Shown here: positions 17,276-25,947 of the stretch, in pieces | Numbering within the stretch: position 1 is the stretch's first letter | How the letters are laid out: each line of letters starts with the position of its first letter | Source: Acetobacter malorum | GTDB taxonomy: Bacteria; Pseudomonadota; Alphaproteobacteria; Acetobacterales; Acetobacteraceae | Length of the DNA stretch: 64,000 nt | Assembly: GCF_001580615.1 (NCBI RefSeq) | Contig: NZ_LHZC01000057.1 | Coordinates: 124,001 to 188,000 of the forward strand | Direction: 5' to 3' | Made by a program: the position numbers and the translations under genes | Notes under the pieces: generated by a model | Told to the model about the DNA's origin: nothing | The model's database searches: none | What the model saw: the letters and a program-made list of their open reading frames with translations, nothing else

Positions 17276-18502
17276 TCAGGCGGCAGCACTTTCCCCAAGG
17301 GCTTCGCCTGCCGCGTGCCCGCTGGCCCATGCCCAGTGGAAGTTATAGCCACCGAGCCAGCCGGTCACGTCTACGGCCTCGCCAATCACATAAAGGTTTG
17401 GCACGGTCTGCGCTTCCATAGTTTTGGAAGACAGTTTCCGGGTATCAACGCCGCCACGTGTGACTTCCGCCTTGGCAAACCCTTCCGTTCCGGTGGGGTG
17501 CAGGTCCAGACGATGAATGCGGTCAGCCAGTGCACGTAGCGTGCGGTCCGGCCATTCTACCACGGGGCGCTCTTCCGGCGCACCCTGACGCGCCAGTTCC
17601 TGCGCCAGACGGTGCGGCAACCAGCGCCCCAGCGCTGCCGGGCCTTTCATCTGCCCTTTGGCTTTTTTCAGTCCGGCCAGAAGTGCGTTCAGATCTTCAC
17701 CGGGCAGCAGATTAATCCGCACGGCCTGCCCCGGCTCCCAGTAAGACGAAATCTGCAGTAACGCCGGGCCGGACAGGCCCCGATGCGTGAACAGCAGCGA
17801 TTCATCAAACCCGATTTTCCCGCAGGACGCCCTTACTGGCAGAGAGACGCCAGCCAGTGATTGCACCCAGCTTTCGTCAGGCTGCCCAAACACCAGCGGC
17901 ACCAGAGCTGGCTCCGGCGAGACAACCGACAGGCCAAAATAGCGGGCAATATTATAGCTGAAGCTGGTGGCACCCAGTTTGGGGATGGAGAGGCCACCCG
18001 TCGCCAGCACCAGCGCTTTGCTGGTGAAGGTTCCGGCAGAGGTCTGCACCCGGAAATCCTGCGGCTTGGTGACATCGGTAATGCGCACATCCGTCAGAAT
18101 GGTCACATTGGCGGCCGCACATTCCGCCAGCAGCATCTGCACAATGTCCCGCGCGGAATTGTCGCAGAACAACTGCCCCAGCTTTTTCTCGTGCCAGGGG
18201 ATTTTATGCTTCGCCAGCAGTTCCAGAAACTGCGCAGGCGTGTACCGGCTGAGCGCCGAGCGGGCAAAATGCTTATTTTGGGAAATAAAGCGTTCAGCCC
18301 GCATTTCGGTATTGGTAAAATTGCAGCGCCCGCCGCCAGAAATCAGGATTTTACGCCCAACCTCCGGCGCATGATCCAGCACGACAACGCGCCGACCGCG
18401 CCGGGCCGCTGTAAACGCCGCCATCAGCCCGGCAGCACCGGCACCAATAATCAGCACATCGGGCGCACGACGCGCTGCGTCGCCGCCATTATGAAAGGTC
18501 AC
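17276..18502 (-). CDS. HI0933-family (BaiN-like) NAD(P)/FAD-dependent oxidoreductase
   Basis: 408 residues. Flavoprotein with an N-terminal Rossmann motif VLIIGAGAAGLMAAFTAARRG (about 15-35), the family signature GRKILISGGGRCNFTN (about 49-64), a central domain containing VLATGGLSIPKLGATSFSY, and a C-terminal FAD motif YVIGEAVDVTGWLGGYNFHWAWASGHAAG. The physiological substrate of most members is unknown; BaiN acts on bile-acid intermediates, which is not implied here. The GST gene ends 5 bp upstream, so the two are probably one operon. Confidence 0.9.
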   Translation of the reverse strand: MTFHNGGDAARRAPDVLIIGAGAAGLMAAFTAARRGRRVVVLDHAPEVGRKILISGGGRCNFTNTEMRAERFISQNKHFARSALSRYTPAQFLELLAKHKIPWHEKKLGQLFCDNSARDIVQMLLAECAAANVTILTDVRITDVTKPQDFRVQTSAGTFTSKALVLATGGLSIPKLGATSFSYNIARYFGLSVVSPEPALVPLVFGQPDESWVQSLAGVSLPVRASCGKIGFDESLLFTHRGLSGPALLQISSYWEPGQAVRINLLPGEDLNALLAGLKKAKGQMKGPAALGRWLPHRLAQELARQGAPEERPVVEWPDRTLRALADRIHRLDLHPTGTEGFAKAEVTRGGVDTRKLSSKTMEAQTVPNLYVIGEAVDVTGWLGGYNFHWAWASGHAAGEALGESAAA

Positions 18503-18507
18503 GCTCT

Positions 18508-19176
18508 TCAGAAATCCAGATTGGCGTAATAATCCGGCGGGGTAATGCCAGATACGCGGTCACCCAGCAGGGGGCGGAAACAGGGGCGAGACTTCATGCG
18601 GGCGTACCAGTCCCGCACCGCCGGCGCTTTGGACCAGTCAATATCCCCAATAAAATCAAGGCTGGAGAGATGGGCTGCTGCCGCAAAATCCGCCAGAGAG
18701 AGGAAGTTACCAGCCAGCCAGTTCCGGTTTTCCGCAAGGAAGTTGATGTATTTCAGGTGCGGCTTCATGGCCGCATAGCCTTCCCGCAGAATGGTGCCGT
18801 CCGGGTTGCCGCGGCCGCTAATGCGCTTCATGACGCGCTCGCCAATAAAACGGCGGGACACATCGCGGGCAAAGCGCTGGTCAAACCACGCCACCAGACG
18901 CCGCACTTCCACGCGCTCAGCCAGCGTGCGGCCCAGCAGCGGCGTATCGGAATAGGCTTCTTCCAGATACTCGCAGATCACGGAGGAATCCGGCACAACC
19001 AGCCCGTTATCTTCAACCAGAACCGGCACTTCACCCGCCGGGTTCATGGCGTAGAATTCCGGGCGTTCTTCCCACACCCGTTCCACGATGGCTTCAAACG
19101 GCAGACGTTTTTCACCCAGCACAAGCCGGATCTTCCGGCAGTAGGGGGAGAGGGGGAGATGATACAGGGTACGCAT
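18508..19176 (-). CDS. glutathione S-transferase family protein
   Basis: 222 residues from the ATG at 19176 (a TTG two codons earlier is the alternative). N-terminal thioredoxin-like domain: TLYHLPLSPYCRKIRLVLGEK with Ser/Tyr/Cys near the active-site position, the cis-Pro motif GEVPVLVEDN, and PDSSVICEYLEEAY, which fits the Glu/Ser-Ser pair that holds glutathione. The C-terminal helical domain includes WLAGNFLSLADFAAAAHLSSLD. The exact class and substrate cannot be set. It is first in a probable operon with the flavoprotein gene. Confidence 0.88.
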   Translation of the reverse strand: MRTLYHLPLSPYCRKIRLVLGEKRLPFEAIVERVWEERPEFYAMNPAGEVPVLVEDNGLVVPDSSVICEYLEEAYSDTPLLGRTLAERVEVRRLVAWFDQRFARDVSRRFIGERVMKRISGRGNPDGTILREGYAAMKPHLKYINFLAENRNWLAGNFLSLADFAAAAHLSSLDFIGDIDWSKAPAVRDWYARMKSRPCFRPLLGDRVSGITPPDYYANLDF

Positions 19177-19351
19177 GCGCAAGATTTATGACATTGTCTG
19201 CCAGCGCGCCAGAGGGTAATCGGGCCTGCGGGCATCAAATAATGCACAGGGTCCCTGCGCGTTCTGCACAGATGCTCGACAGACAACCCTTGCAGCGTGT
19301 ACCACTGCTGCACTTTCCCGTCCGATCCTACGCAAGCGAGATCTCACGTCC

Positions 19352-20050
19352 TTGTCCGCCACGACATCCCCCCTGCCCCGCATCCGTATCTCCGGCCGGT
19401 CCTTTCTGGCGCTCACGCTCACCCCGGAAGCCCCGCTGGAAGACTGGCTGAGCGCGCTGGATCACCAGATTGCCCGCTCCGCCGGGTTCTTTGCCGGCAA
19501 GCCCATTATTCTGGACCTCGGGATGCTGGATGCTGAAACGCAGCATCTGGCTGATCTGCTGCCTGCCCTGAAGGAACGCGGCATCCGCGTGATGGGCATT
19601 GAAGGCGGGGACCGCTCCTGGCCCGCGCTGGCGGACTGGGAATGGCCGGAAAACTTTGCCGGTGGCCGCGCCTCTGCCGAGATCGATATCCCGGAAGATG
19701 ACGTGCCCGAAGCCCCCGGCCCGCGCACGCTTATTCTTGAGAGCCCCATCCGCTCCGGCCAGCAGGTCGTGTGGCCGGATGGTGATGTGATCATTCTTGG
19801 CTCCGTCGCCTCTGGGGCGGAAGTCTCAGCCGGCGGCTCCATCCATGTCTACGGCCCTCTGCGTGGCCGGGCCATTGCAGGCATTGGCGGGAATGGGGAA
19901 GCCCGTATCTTCACCCGTGCGCTGGAAGCCGAACTGGTGGCGATTGACGGTTTTTACGCCACCGCGGAAGAAATGAATGCGGACCAGACAAGTAAACCAG
20001 CTCAGGTTGCACTTTCCGGGGAAACACTCACTTTCCTTCCTCTCACGTAA
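19352..20050 (+). CDS. minC: septum site-determining protein MinC
   Basis: Inhibitor of FtsZ assembly that is kept at the poles by MinD/MinE. 232 residues from a TTG start; no ATG exists in a better position and the ribosome binding site is weak, so the start is provisional. The N-terminal domain (about 1-100) includes RISGRSFLALTLTP and the C-terminal beta-helix domain is clear: GQQVVWPDGDVIILGSVASG, AEVSAGGSIHVYGPLRGRA and the ending beginning GNGEARIFTRALEAELVAI. It heads minCDE, separated from minD by 141 bp. Confidence 0.92.
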   Translation: MSATTSPLPRIRISGRSFLALTLTPEAPLEDWLSALDHQIARSAGFFAGKPIILDLGMLDAETQHLADLLPALKERGIRVMGIEGGDRSWPALADWEWPENFAGGRASAEIDIPEDDVPEAPGPRTLILESPIRSGQQVVWPDGDVIILGSVASGAEVSAGGSIHVYGPLRGRAIAGIGGNGEARIFTRALEAELVAIDGFYATAEEMNADQTSKPAQVALSGETLTFLPLT

Positions 20051-20068
20051 CATTTTCGCGCAAAAGAC

Positions 20069-20083
20069 TTCGCATAATGCGAA
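20069..20083. promoter_or_regulatory. palindrome in minC-minD gap
   Basis: Arms TTCGCAT and ATGCGAA meet around a single A, 19 bp after the minC stop and 109 bp before minD. It is too short-looped for a good RNA hairpin and has no U-run, so a protein-binding site is more likely than a terminator. A possible minD promoter, TTGCGT and TACTAA with 16 bp spacing, lies near 20123-20150. Confidence 0.3.
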
Positions 20084-20191
20084 TATTCTGCGTTCCATTT
20101 TTGATGACAGATTGTAAGGTTGCGTTCCTACACGGCTGTCGTACTAAGCTGACGGCAAAGCAGCCTTAAAGACCAAAGAGGAATAACACGG

Positions 20192-21007
20192 ATGTCAAAG
20201 GTTCTGGTCGTCACGTCCGGCAAAGGTGGCGTGGGTAAGACCACCACTACCGCAGCCTTAGGCGCAGCGCTGGCACAAAATGGTCAGAGCGTTGTGCTGG
20301 TTGATTTCGATGTCGGCCTGCGGAACCTTGATCTGGTAATGGGCGCAGAACGCCGCGTGGTGTTTGACCTGATCAACGTGATTCAGGGTGATGCCAATCT
20401 GGCGCAGGCGCTCATCAAGGATAAGCGCGTCCCCTCCCTCTCCCTGCTGCCTGCCTCCCAGACGCGGGACAAGGACGCCCTGACGTCTGAAGGCGTGGCC
20501 AAGGTAATTGCGGAACTGCGCAAGAAGTTTGACTGGGTGATCTGTGACAGCCCTGCCGGGATTGAGCGCGGCGCGCAGATGGCCATGTATCACGCCGATA
20601 TGGCCGTGATTGTCACCAACCCGGAAGTCTCTTCCGTGCGTGACAGTGACCGCATTATCGGCATGCTGGACAGCACAACGGAAAAAGCCAAAAACGGTGA
20701 GAAGCTGGAGAAACACCTCCTCCTCACCCGGTATGACCCGCAGCGCGCCTCCCGGGGTGACATGCTGGGGACAGACGATGTGCTGGAAATCCTCTCCATT
20801 CCGCTTCTGGGCATCATCCCTGAAAGCGGCGACGTACTGCGGGCCTCAAACGTGGGAGCCCCGGTTACGATAGCTGAGCCTGAAAGTGCAGCGGCGCGCG
20901 CCTATAACGATGCAGCGCGGCGTCTGGCAGGCGAGAAGCTGGAAGTCACTATTCCCACGGAACGCAAAGGCCTGTTTGACTGGCTGTTTAAACGGAGAGT
21001 CTCATGA
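20192..21007 (+). CDS. minD: septum site-determining ATPase MinD
   Basis: Membrane-cycling ParA-type ATPase that recruits MinC and is displaced by MinE. 271 residues: deviant Walker A GKGGVGKT at 10-17, [18 protein letters not shown], switch [16 protein letters not shown], and a C-terminal amphipathic tail [10 protein letters not shown], the membrane targeting sequence. AGAGGA lies 9 nt before the ATG. Overlaps minE by 4 bp. Confidence 0.97.
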   Translation: MSKVLVVTSGKGGVGKTTTTAALGAALAQNGQSVVLVDFDVGLRNLDLVMGAERRVVFDLINVIQGDANLAQALIKDKRVPSLSLLPASQTRDKDALTSEGVAKVIAELRKKFDWVICDSPAGIERGAQMAMYHADMAVIVTNPEVSSVRDSDRIIGMLDSTTEKAKNGEKLEKHLLLTRYDPQRASRGDMLGTDDVLEILSIPLLGIIPESGDVLRASNVGAPVTIAEPESAAARAYNDAARRLAGEKLEVTIPTERKGLFDWLFKRRVS

Positions 21008-21327
21008 CCTTCCTCTCCAATATCTTCAAACGCCGCTCCTCGGCCCCCGTCGCGCGCGACCGTTTGCAGATTCTCCTCGCTCATGAACGGATTTCCGGTG
21101 GGGACGGCAAGGATGACCTGCTGGCCCAGCTGCACCGTGAAATCATGGAAGTGATCAAACGGCACGTCGCCGTGGATCAGGACAAGGTGCAGATCAAGCT
21201 GGATCGCGGTGCCCACTGCTCCACGCTGGAAATTGACGTGGAAGTGCCCGGCCTGACGGATGTCAAACCGGGTGAAAAGCCCGCCATTCAGGCTGCCAAA
21301 CCTGCCCCTCAGGCTAAAAAAGCCTGA
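21004..21327 (+). CDS. minE: cell division topological specificity factor MinE
   Basis: 107 residues. The N-terminus [21 protein letters not shown] holds the amphipathic membrane and MinD-binding segment with LQILLAHER following; the C-terminal topological domain includes [24 protein letters not shown] Pro/Ala/Lys-rich tail (about 86-107) makes it slightly longer than the usual 85-90 residues. The start overlaps the minD stop (ATGA). A terminator follows. Confidence 0.96.
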   Translation: MTFLSNIFKRRSSAPVARDRLQILLAHERISGGDGKDDLLAQLHREIMEVIKRHVAVDQDKVQIKLDRGAHCSTLEIDVEVPGLTDVKPGEKPAIQAAKPAPQAKKA

Positions 21328-21349
21328 GACCTTCCGCCATTACGGCATG

Positions 21350-21390
21350 AAAAAACCCGGCCCGCTCTGGCAGCGGACCGGGTTTTTCTT
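21350..21390. terminator. terminator between minE and convergent GntR gene
   Basis: AAAAACCCGG and CCGCT pair with AGCGG and CCGGGTTTTT around a short loop, followed by T residues. It is 24 bp both from the minE stop and from the GntR-gene stop, so it probably serves both strands. Confidence 0.9.
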
Positions 21391-21413
21391 TGCCCGAAAA
21401 CTCTCAAACAGGG

Positions 21414-22106
21414 TCAGGCCGGCAAAAGCGGCTCCAGCCAGCTACGAGCCTGCTGGAAATCCTGACGGATTGCGGCCACGGCTGCCTCCGCATCATGCTG
21501 GCGGAAGGCCTCAAGCAGCAGCATGTGCGGATGGTTAGCCTCCACTGGGCTGGCTGGCGGCAGACCATTGGTGCCCGCATAAAACGGCCCAATCCGCGCC
21601 CAGAGACGCTGCATGATCCCGGCTGTAATAATCATGCTGGAAAATTCAGCAATCGCACTATGGAAGGCCGCGTTACCGACAGCCGCCTGATGCGGGTCTC
21701 CGGCCAGATAGCCATCAATAAAGGACTGATGGCAGGTTTCCAGCACGGTAATCTGTTCTGGCGTGATCCGCCCCGCGACGTTGCGCGTCAGCCGCTCTTC
21801 CAGGTCCCCGCGCAGCGGATGCACTTCCTGAAACACGTCCCGCGAGAGCTCGGGCACGCGCGCGGTGTTGCGCTCATCCAGTTCCAGAGCCTGTTCGGAC
21901 ACCAGCCGCAGCAGGGCCTCACGCACCGGCGTCGGGCTGAGTTTGAGAGACGCCGCCAGCGGACGCAGAACCAGCCTCTCACCGCCCTTATACGTGCTCA
22001 GGATCAGACGTTCTCTGATCTGCTGATAAGCATACGCGGCAAGCGCCCCTTTGGCTGCCGCCGGACGATCAGAGTCCAGAGCGGGCGCATCGTCATGCAA
22101 CATCAT
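21414..22106 (-). CDS. GntR family transcriptional regulator (FCD domain)
   Basis: 230 residues. Winged helix at about 20-90: YQQIRERLILSTYKGGERLV and LRPLAASLKLSPTPVREALL, the classic GntR recognition helix, with LRLVSEQALE following. The C-terminal FCD-type helical domain carries EVHPLRGDLEERL, FHSAIAEFS and H/D residues that in this family bind a metal and a carboxylate ligand. It ends 49 bp upstream of nothing else on its own strand; the ABC exporter gene lies upstream of it on the same strand, stopping 50 bp before its start, so co-transcription is possible. The ligand is unknown. Confidence 0.87.
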   Translation of the reverse strand: MMLHDDAPALDSDRPAAAKGALAAYAYQQIRERLILSTYKGGERLVLRPLAASLKLSPTPVREALLRLVSEQALELDERNTARVPELSRDVFQEVHPLRGDLEERLTRNVAGRITPEQITVLETCHQSFIDGYLAGDPHQAAVGNAAFHSAIAEFSSMIITAGIMQRLWARIGPFYAGTNGLPPASPVEANHPHMLLLEAFRQHDAEAAVAAIRQDFQQARSWLEPLLPA

Positions 22107-22155
22107 GGGTATGGGTCACCTGCTGGTTCAAAAAATTCTTATACGGGCCGTCCTG

Positions 22156-23931
22156 CTATTCCAGCAGGGTGGGAGAGCCGTCCTCCACAATCCTGCCGTC
22201 CTGCATCACGACAATTCTATCAAAGTTGCGCAAAGTTGAAAGCCGGTGTGCCACTGCAATCACAGTTCGGCCCACCATTAGCCGCTCCAGCGCCTTTTGC
22301 ACATGTGCTTCACTTTCCGTGTCCAGCGCACTGGTGGCTTCATCCAGAATAAGGATAGGCGCATTCCGCAGGAAGGCCCGGGCAATGGCAATCCGCTGCC
22401 TCTGGCCACCGGAAAGCTTCACGCCCCTGTCCCCCACCAGCGTCGCAAACCCCTCCGGCATGGCTTCAATAAAGTCCGCACAACCAGCCGCCGCCGCTGC
22501 GGCGCGCACGGCCTCATCCGTCGCATCGGGACGGCCATAGCGAATATTTTCCATCACGGTGCGATGCAGCAGAGAGACATCCTGCGGCACAATGGAGAGG
22601 CAGTCCCGCAGGCCATCATCCGTCAGGCTGCAAATATCCTGCCCGTCAATCAGAATACGGCCAGACTGCACAAAGCGAAGCCGCTGCAACAGCACCAGAA
22701 CCGTGCTCTTGCCGGAACCGGATCGCCCCACCAGCCCCACGCGGGTGCCTGCGGCAATATGCAGGTTAAACCCATCCAGCACCTTCGCCCCGCCGGGATA
22801 GGCAAAACCGACATCCTCAAACACAATCTCACCGCGCACCGGGCCGCGGTGCGGCACGGCGTCATCGCGGTCCGGCATATCGTGCGGCACCAGCAGCGCG
22901 GACAGCACTTCAGAAAGCCGGGCATTGTGCTGAATGGTCTCCACCAGCGCCATCGCCAGATCCCGCGTGCCATGCAGAATGGCAAAGCCAAGGGTGATGA
23001 CCATCACCACCTCCCCCACACTGGCGTCGCCATGCTGCCAGAGTAGCACTGCCCAGATCAGCAACCCCGCCGTCAGCACAGCCGTCAGCACGGCGTGCAC
23101 CATGCGCAGCTTTTCCATGTAGCGCAGGGAACGCAGGCGCTCGCCCATCTCCTTGCCCGCCAGCGTATTAAAGCGCAGGCGCTCCTGCGTGCGCATCCCA
23201 AAGGCACGCACCAGAGCGATATTGCCCATCACATCCAGCGTCTCACCCTCAAGCCCGGCAGCAGCAGCCGCATATTCCCCGTGCAATGCGCGCCCGCGCA
23301 CCGCCAGACGGAACATCAGCAGGCACAAAGCCGCTGCCAGAACCACCGTCACACCCCCCATCAGCCAGCTGACGGACAGCATGAGCGTGACGGACAACAG
23401 CACATTCAGCGCAGGCGGCAGGACGCTCCATGCCAGAAGATTTTCAAGGGTGAAGCAGACATTCCCCGCCGTGGTGATCCGCGCGGCCAGAGACGTTGGC
23501 ATCCGCTCGGAAAAATATGCGGGGGAATGACCCGTCAGAAACCGGAACAGATCGCGCCGGATATCTCCGGTCATTTCAATAAAGGTGCGCGAGGCAAACC
23601 AGCCCGCAATACGCCAGCCCATATTATCTGTGGCAATCAGCACCGCCAGAATGGCCACAGCCTGCCAGACAGCCTCTACCGGCCCATTATGCGCTGTGGC
23701 CGTCATCACATCCACCAGATGCCGGATGGCGTAGGAGGACAGAACCGCGCAGCCAATTGCCAGCCCGACCGAACCAAACACCATCACATGCGCCATGGCC
23801 CGGTTGCGCATATAGCGCAGCAGAAACGCCACGGGCCGCCCGGCATACACATGCAACTCGCGGTCTGGCACCACGATGGTTTTATCGGCCTGCGTCTGCT
23901 GCGTGCCAGATTGTGTGCCCGTTCCTGCCAT
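22156..23931 (-). CDS. ABC exporter, fused permease and ATP-binding protein
   Basis: 591 residues from the ATG at 23931 (GAGG 7 nt upstream; an in-frame start at 23970 adds 13 residues). Six-helix type I exporter domain (about 30-320), then a nucleotide-binding domain: Walker A GRSGSGKST, Q-loop SIVPQDVSLL, signature LSGGQRQR, Walker B ILILDEATSALD and H-loop AHRLST. Such half transporters work as homodimers or with a partner half and export lipids, peptides or drugs. No partner gene is adjacent. The resemblance is to ATM1/MsbA-like multidrug and lipid exporters; the substrate cannot be told. Confidence 0.88.
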   Translation of the reverse strand: MAGTGTQSGTQQTQADKTIVVPDRELHVYAGRPVAFLLRYMRNRAMAHVMVFGSVGLAIGCAVLSSYAIRHLVDVMTATAHNGPVEAVWQAVAILAVLIATDNMGWRIAGWFASRTFIEMTGDIRRDLFRFLTGHSPAYFSERMPTSLAARITTAGNVCFTLENLLAWSVLPPALNVLLSVTLMLSVSWLMGGVTVVLAAALCLLMFRLAVRGRALHGEYAAAAAGLEGETLDVMGNIALVRAFGMRTQERLRFNTLAGKEMGERLRSLRYMEKLRMVHAVLTAVLTAGLLIWAVLLWQHGDASVGEVVMVITLGFAILHGTRDLAMALVETIQHNARLSEVLSALLVPHDMPDRDDAVPHRGPVRGEIVFEDVGFAYPGGAKVLDGFNLHIAAGTRVGLVGRSGSGKSTVLVLLQRLRFVQSGRILIDGQDICSLTDDGLRDCLSIVPQDVSLLHRTVMENIRYGRPDATDEAVRAAAAAAGCADFIEAMPEGFATLVGDRGVKLSGGQRQRIAIARAFLRNAPILILDEATSALDTESEAHVQKALERLMVGRTVIAVAHRLSTLRNFDRIVVMQDGRIVEDGSPTLLE

Positions 23932-24115
23932 TCTGCCCTCTTTGTGATGGTGAAGCTTAGGTTGCCCCACACTTTTTGTGTCCTGTCACTTGGGAAGACG
24001 GCGCTATCATGGCAACAGACCACTGAAACGCAGAAAGATTAAAAAAGCGCTTTTTGTGCGCTCAGCGCGTCAGAACCCTTGCGTCCTGCGCACAAGCCTG
24101 CTTGCTGAGGGTGTT

Positions 24116-25525
24116 ATGCAGTCGTCTTCTGAAAAAACCAGCTGGTTCCCCATCATGCTTCGCCTCGACGAAGCCCGTGTCCTCGTCATTGGTGGCGGGA
24201 ATATCGCCGCCAACAAGGTGCGCCTTCTGGTGCCCACCGGCGCACGGATTGAACTCCTCTCCCCCACACTCTGCCCGGAATTGCAGCGTCTGGCGGATGA
24301 TGGTGTGCTGACGCATGTGCCGGGTCTGGTATCGGAAGACGACGTGCGCGCCCGCCTGCCCGGCTGCCGTCTGGTCTATATCGCCACGAATGATACCACG
24401 CTGAACCGCAGCCTTGCCGCTGTGTGCCAGCAACAGAATGTGCCGGTCTGCGCGGTGGATGATCCGGGTAATTCCAGCTTCATCACCCCCGCGCTCAGCA
24501 CACGTGGTGCGGTGCAGGTCGCCGTCTCCACAGGGGGCGCTGCTCCGGTTCTCGCCCGCCGCCTGCGTGCCAAAATTGAGGAAATTCTGCCCGCTGGCCT
24601 CCATCTGCTGGCTGACTTCATGCAAAACGCCCGCCTGCCGCTGCGTGCACGCCTGCCCGACCCGTCCGACAGGCGGCAGGTGTGGGAACGGTTTCTGGAT
24701 GGAGCCGGTGGCAATCTGGCCATGAGCGGACAGACAGAAGCCGCCAGACAAGAGCTGAACAACCTGCTGGAAGGGCACACCCGGCAGGGCGAAGTCTGGC
24801 TGGTCGGCGCTGGCCCGGGAGACCCGAACCTGCTCACCCTCGCCGCCCTGCGTCTGATGCAGGATGCGGATACGGTTCTGTATGACAATCTGATTGGCCC
24901 GGACATTCTCAACTATGTCCGGCGCGATGCCGAGCTGATTTTTGTCGGCAAGCAGCGCAACCGGCACACCCTGCCGCAGGAAGGCATTAATGCCGAACTG
25001 GTCCGCCGCGCCAAAGCGGGTGAGCGCGTGCTGCGCCTGAAGGGCGGAGACCCGTTTATTTTCGGCCGTGGCGGGGAAGAAATTGAAACGCTGACAGAAG
25101 CCGGCGTGCCCTTCCGCATTATCCCCGGTATTTCCGCTGCCAATGGCTGCGCGGCCTATGCCGGCATTCCGCTGACGCACCGGGACTGCGCACAGGCGTG
25201 CCTCTTTATTACCGGCCACGCCAAGGCCGATGGCACGCTGGATCTGGCATGGGAAACCATCGCCCTGCGCAGCCAGACAGTGGTGATCTATATGGGCCTG
25301 ACCATGCTGCCACAGCTCAGCGCGCAACTCATAGAACATGGCCTGCCCGCCGACTGGCCCGCTGCCCTGGTGGAACGCGGTACAACGCCGCAGCAGCGTG
25401 TAATTACCGGAACCCTCGCCACGCTGCCTGAACAGGCTGTTGCTGAAAATGTGACCAGCCCTGCCCTGATCATAATTGGCGAAGTTGTGCGGCATCGGGT
25501 GTCCCCAACGCTACCGGAGGCGTAA
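24116..25525 (+). CDS. cysG: siroheme synthase (multifunctional CysG)
   Basis: Makes siroheme from uroporphyrinogen III for sulfite and nitrite reductases: methylation, NAD-dependent oxidation and iron insertion. 469 residues from the ATG at 24116 (GAGG 6 nt upstream); the open frame runs 46 codons further upstream without homology. N-terminal dehydrogenase/chelatase domain: FPIMLRLDEARVLVIGGGNI, VYIATNDTTLN, CAVDDPGNSSF and QVAVSTGGAAPVLARRLR. C-terminal SUMT domain from about 215: VWLVGAGPGDPNLLTLAALR, LRLKGGDPFIFGRGGEE, VIPGISAANG-like segment and the TGHAKADG region. Both halves look intact. Divergent from the ABC exporter across 184 bp. Confidence 0.95.
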   Translation: MQSSSEKTSWFPIMLRLDEARVLVIGGGNIAANKVRLLVPTGARIELLSPTLCPELQRLADDGVLTHVPGLVSEDDVRARLPGCRLVYIATNDTTLNRSLAAVCQQQNVPVCAVDDPGNSSFITPALSTRGAVQVAVSTGGAAPVLARRLRAKIEEILPAGLHLLADFMQNARLPLRARLPDPSDRRQVWERFLDGAGGNLAMSGQTEAARQELNNLLEGHTRQGEVWLVGAGPGDPNLLTLAALRLMQDADTVLYDNLIGPDILNYVRRDAELIFVGKQRNRHTLPQEGINAELVRRAKAGERVLRLKGGDPFIFGRGGEEIETLTEAGVPFRIIPGISAANGCAAYAGIPLTHRDCAQACLFITGHAKADGTLDLAWETIALRSQTVVIYMGLTMLPQLSAQLIEHGLPADWPAALVERGTTPQQRVITGTLATLPEQAVAENVTSPALIIIGEVVRHRVSPTLPEA

Positions 25526-25947
25526 CAACTGCGTGACCTCCGGGTACATTCCCTTATCGTTTCTCGTTATAACAACAGGGTTTTTTGCATCTCCCTGAGG
25601 CGGACAAGTTCTATTCCCGCATAGCACCCCTCCGCCACAAGCGTGCAAGAGGGCGTGCTCCGGAGGCTTTGTTTCGATCCAAAATCGTTACCTGATCCGG
25701 AACAAATCCTCATAACACTTTGACAACAAACAAAAACTCCCAAAACCCCGCACACCCCAGCCCGCATACGCTGCATAAGTGCCCCTTAAAAGCCTCACAG
25801 CTCAAAGGCTGTACGCCTCCTTTGCCTCAACCCTGTTTCCTTGCCGGTCAGGCCTTTGTACTGGCAGAAAACTCTTCTTATCAGGGTGTTGACGGAGGGA
25901 AGTCCAATCTCTCAGAGATAGCAAACGACGTGAGGGAGCAGACTTTT
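25526..25947 (+). other. long leader/promoter region of the porin gene
   Basis: 422 bp without a supported gene, although the porin frame stays open through part of it. A hairpin overlaps the cysG stop (ACCGGAGG near 25513 with CCTCCGGGT near 25537). A GTTATAACAA motif lies at 25566-25575, the same ten bases as at 5603-5612. A TTGACA lies at 25721-25726 without a clear -10. Long leaders are common for porin mRNAs and can be small-RNA targets; that is inference. Confidence 0.4.

Noticed and set aside
24062-25495. 477-codon open frame antisense to cysG
   Set aside because: Shadow of cysG; both CysG domains are intact on the plus strand.
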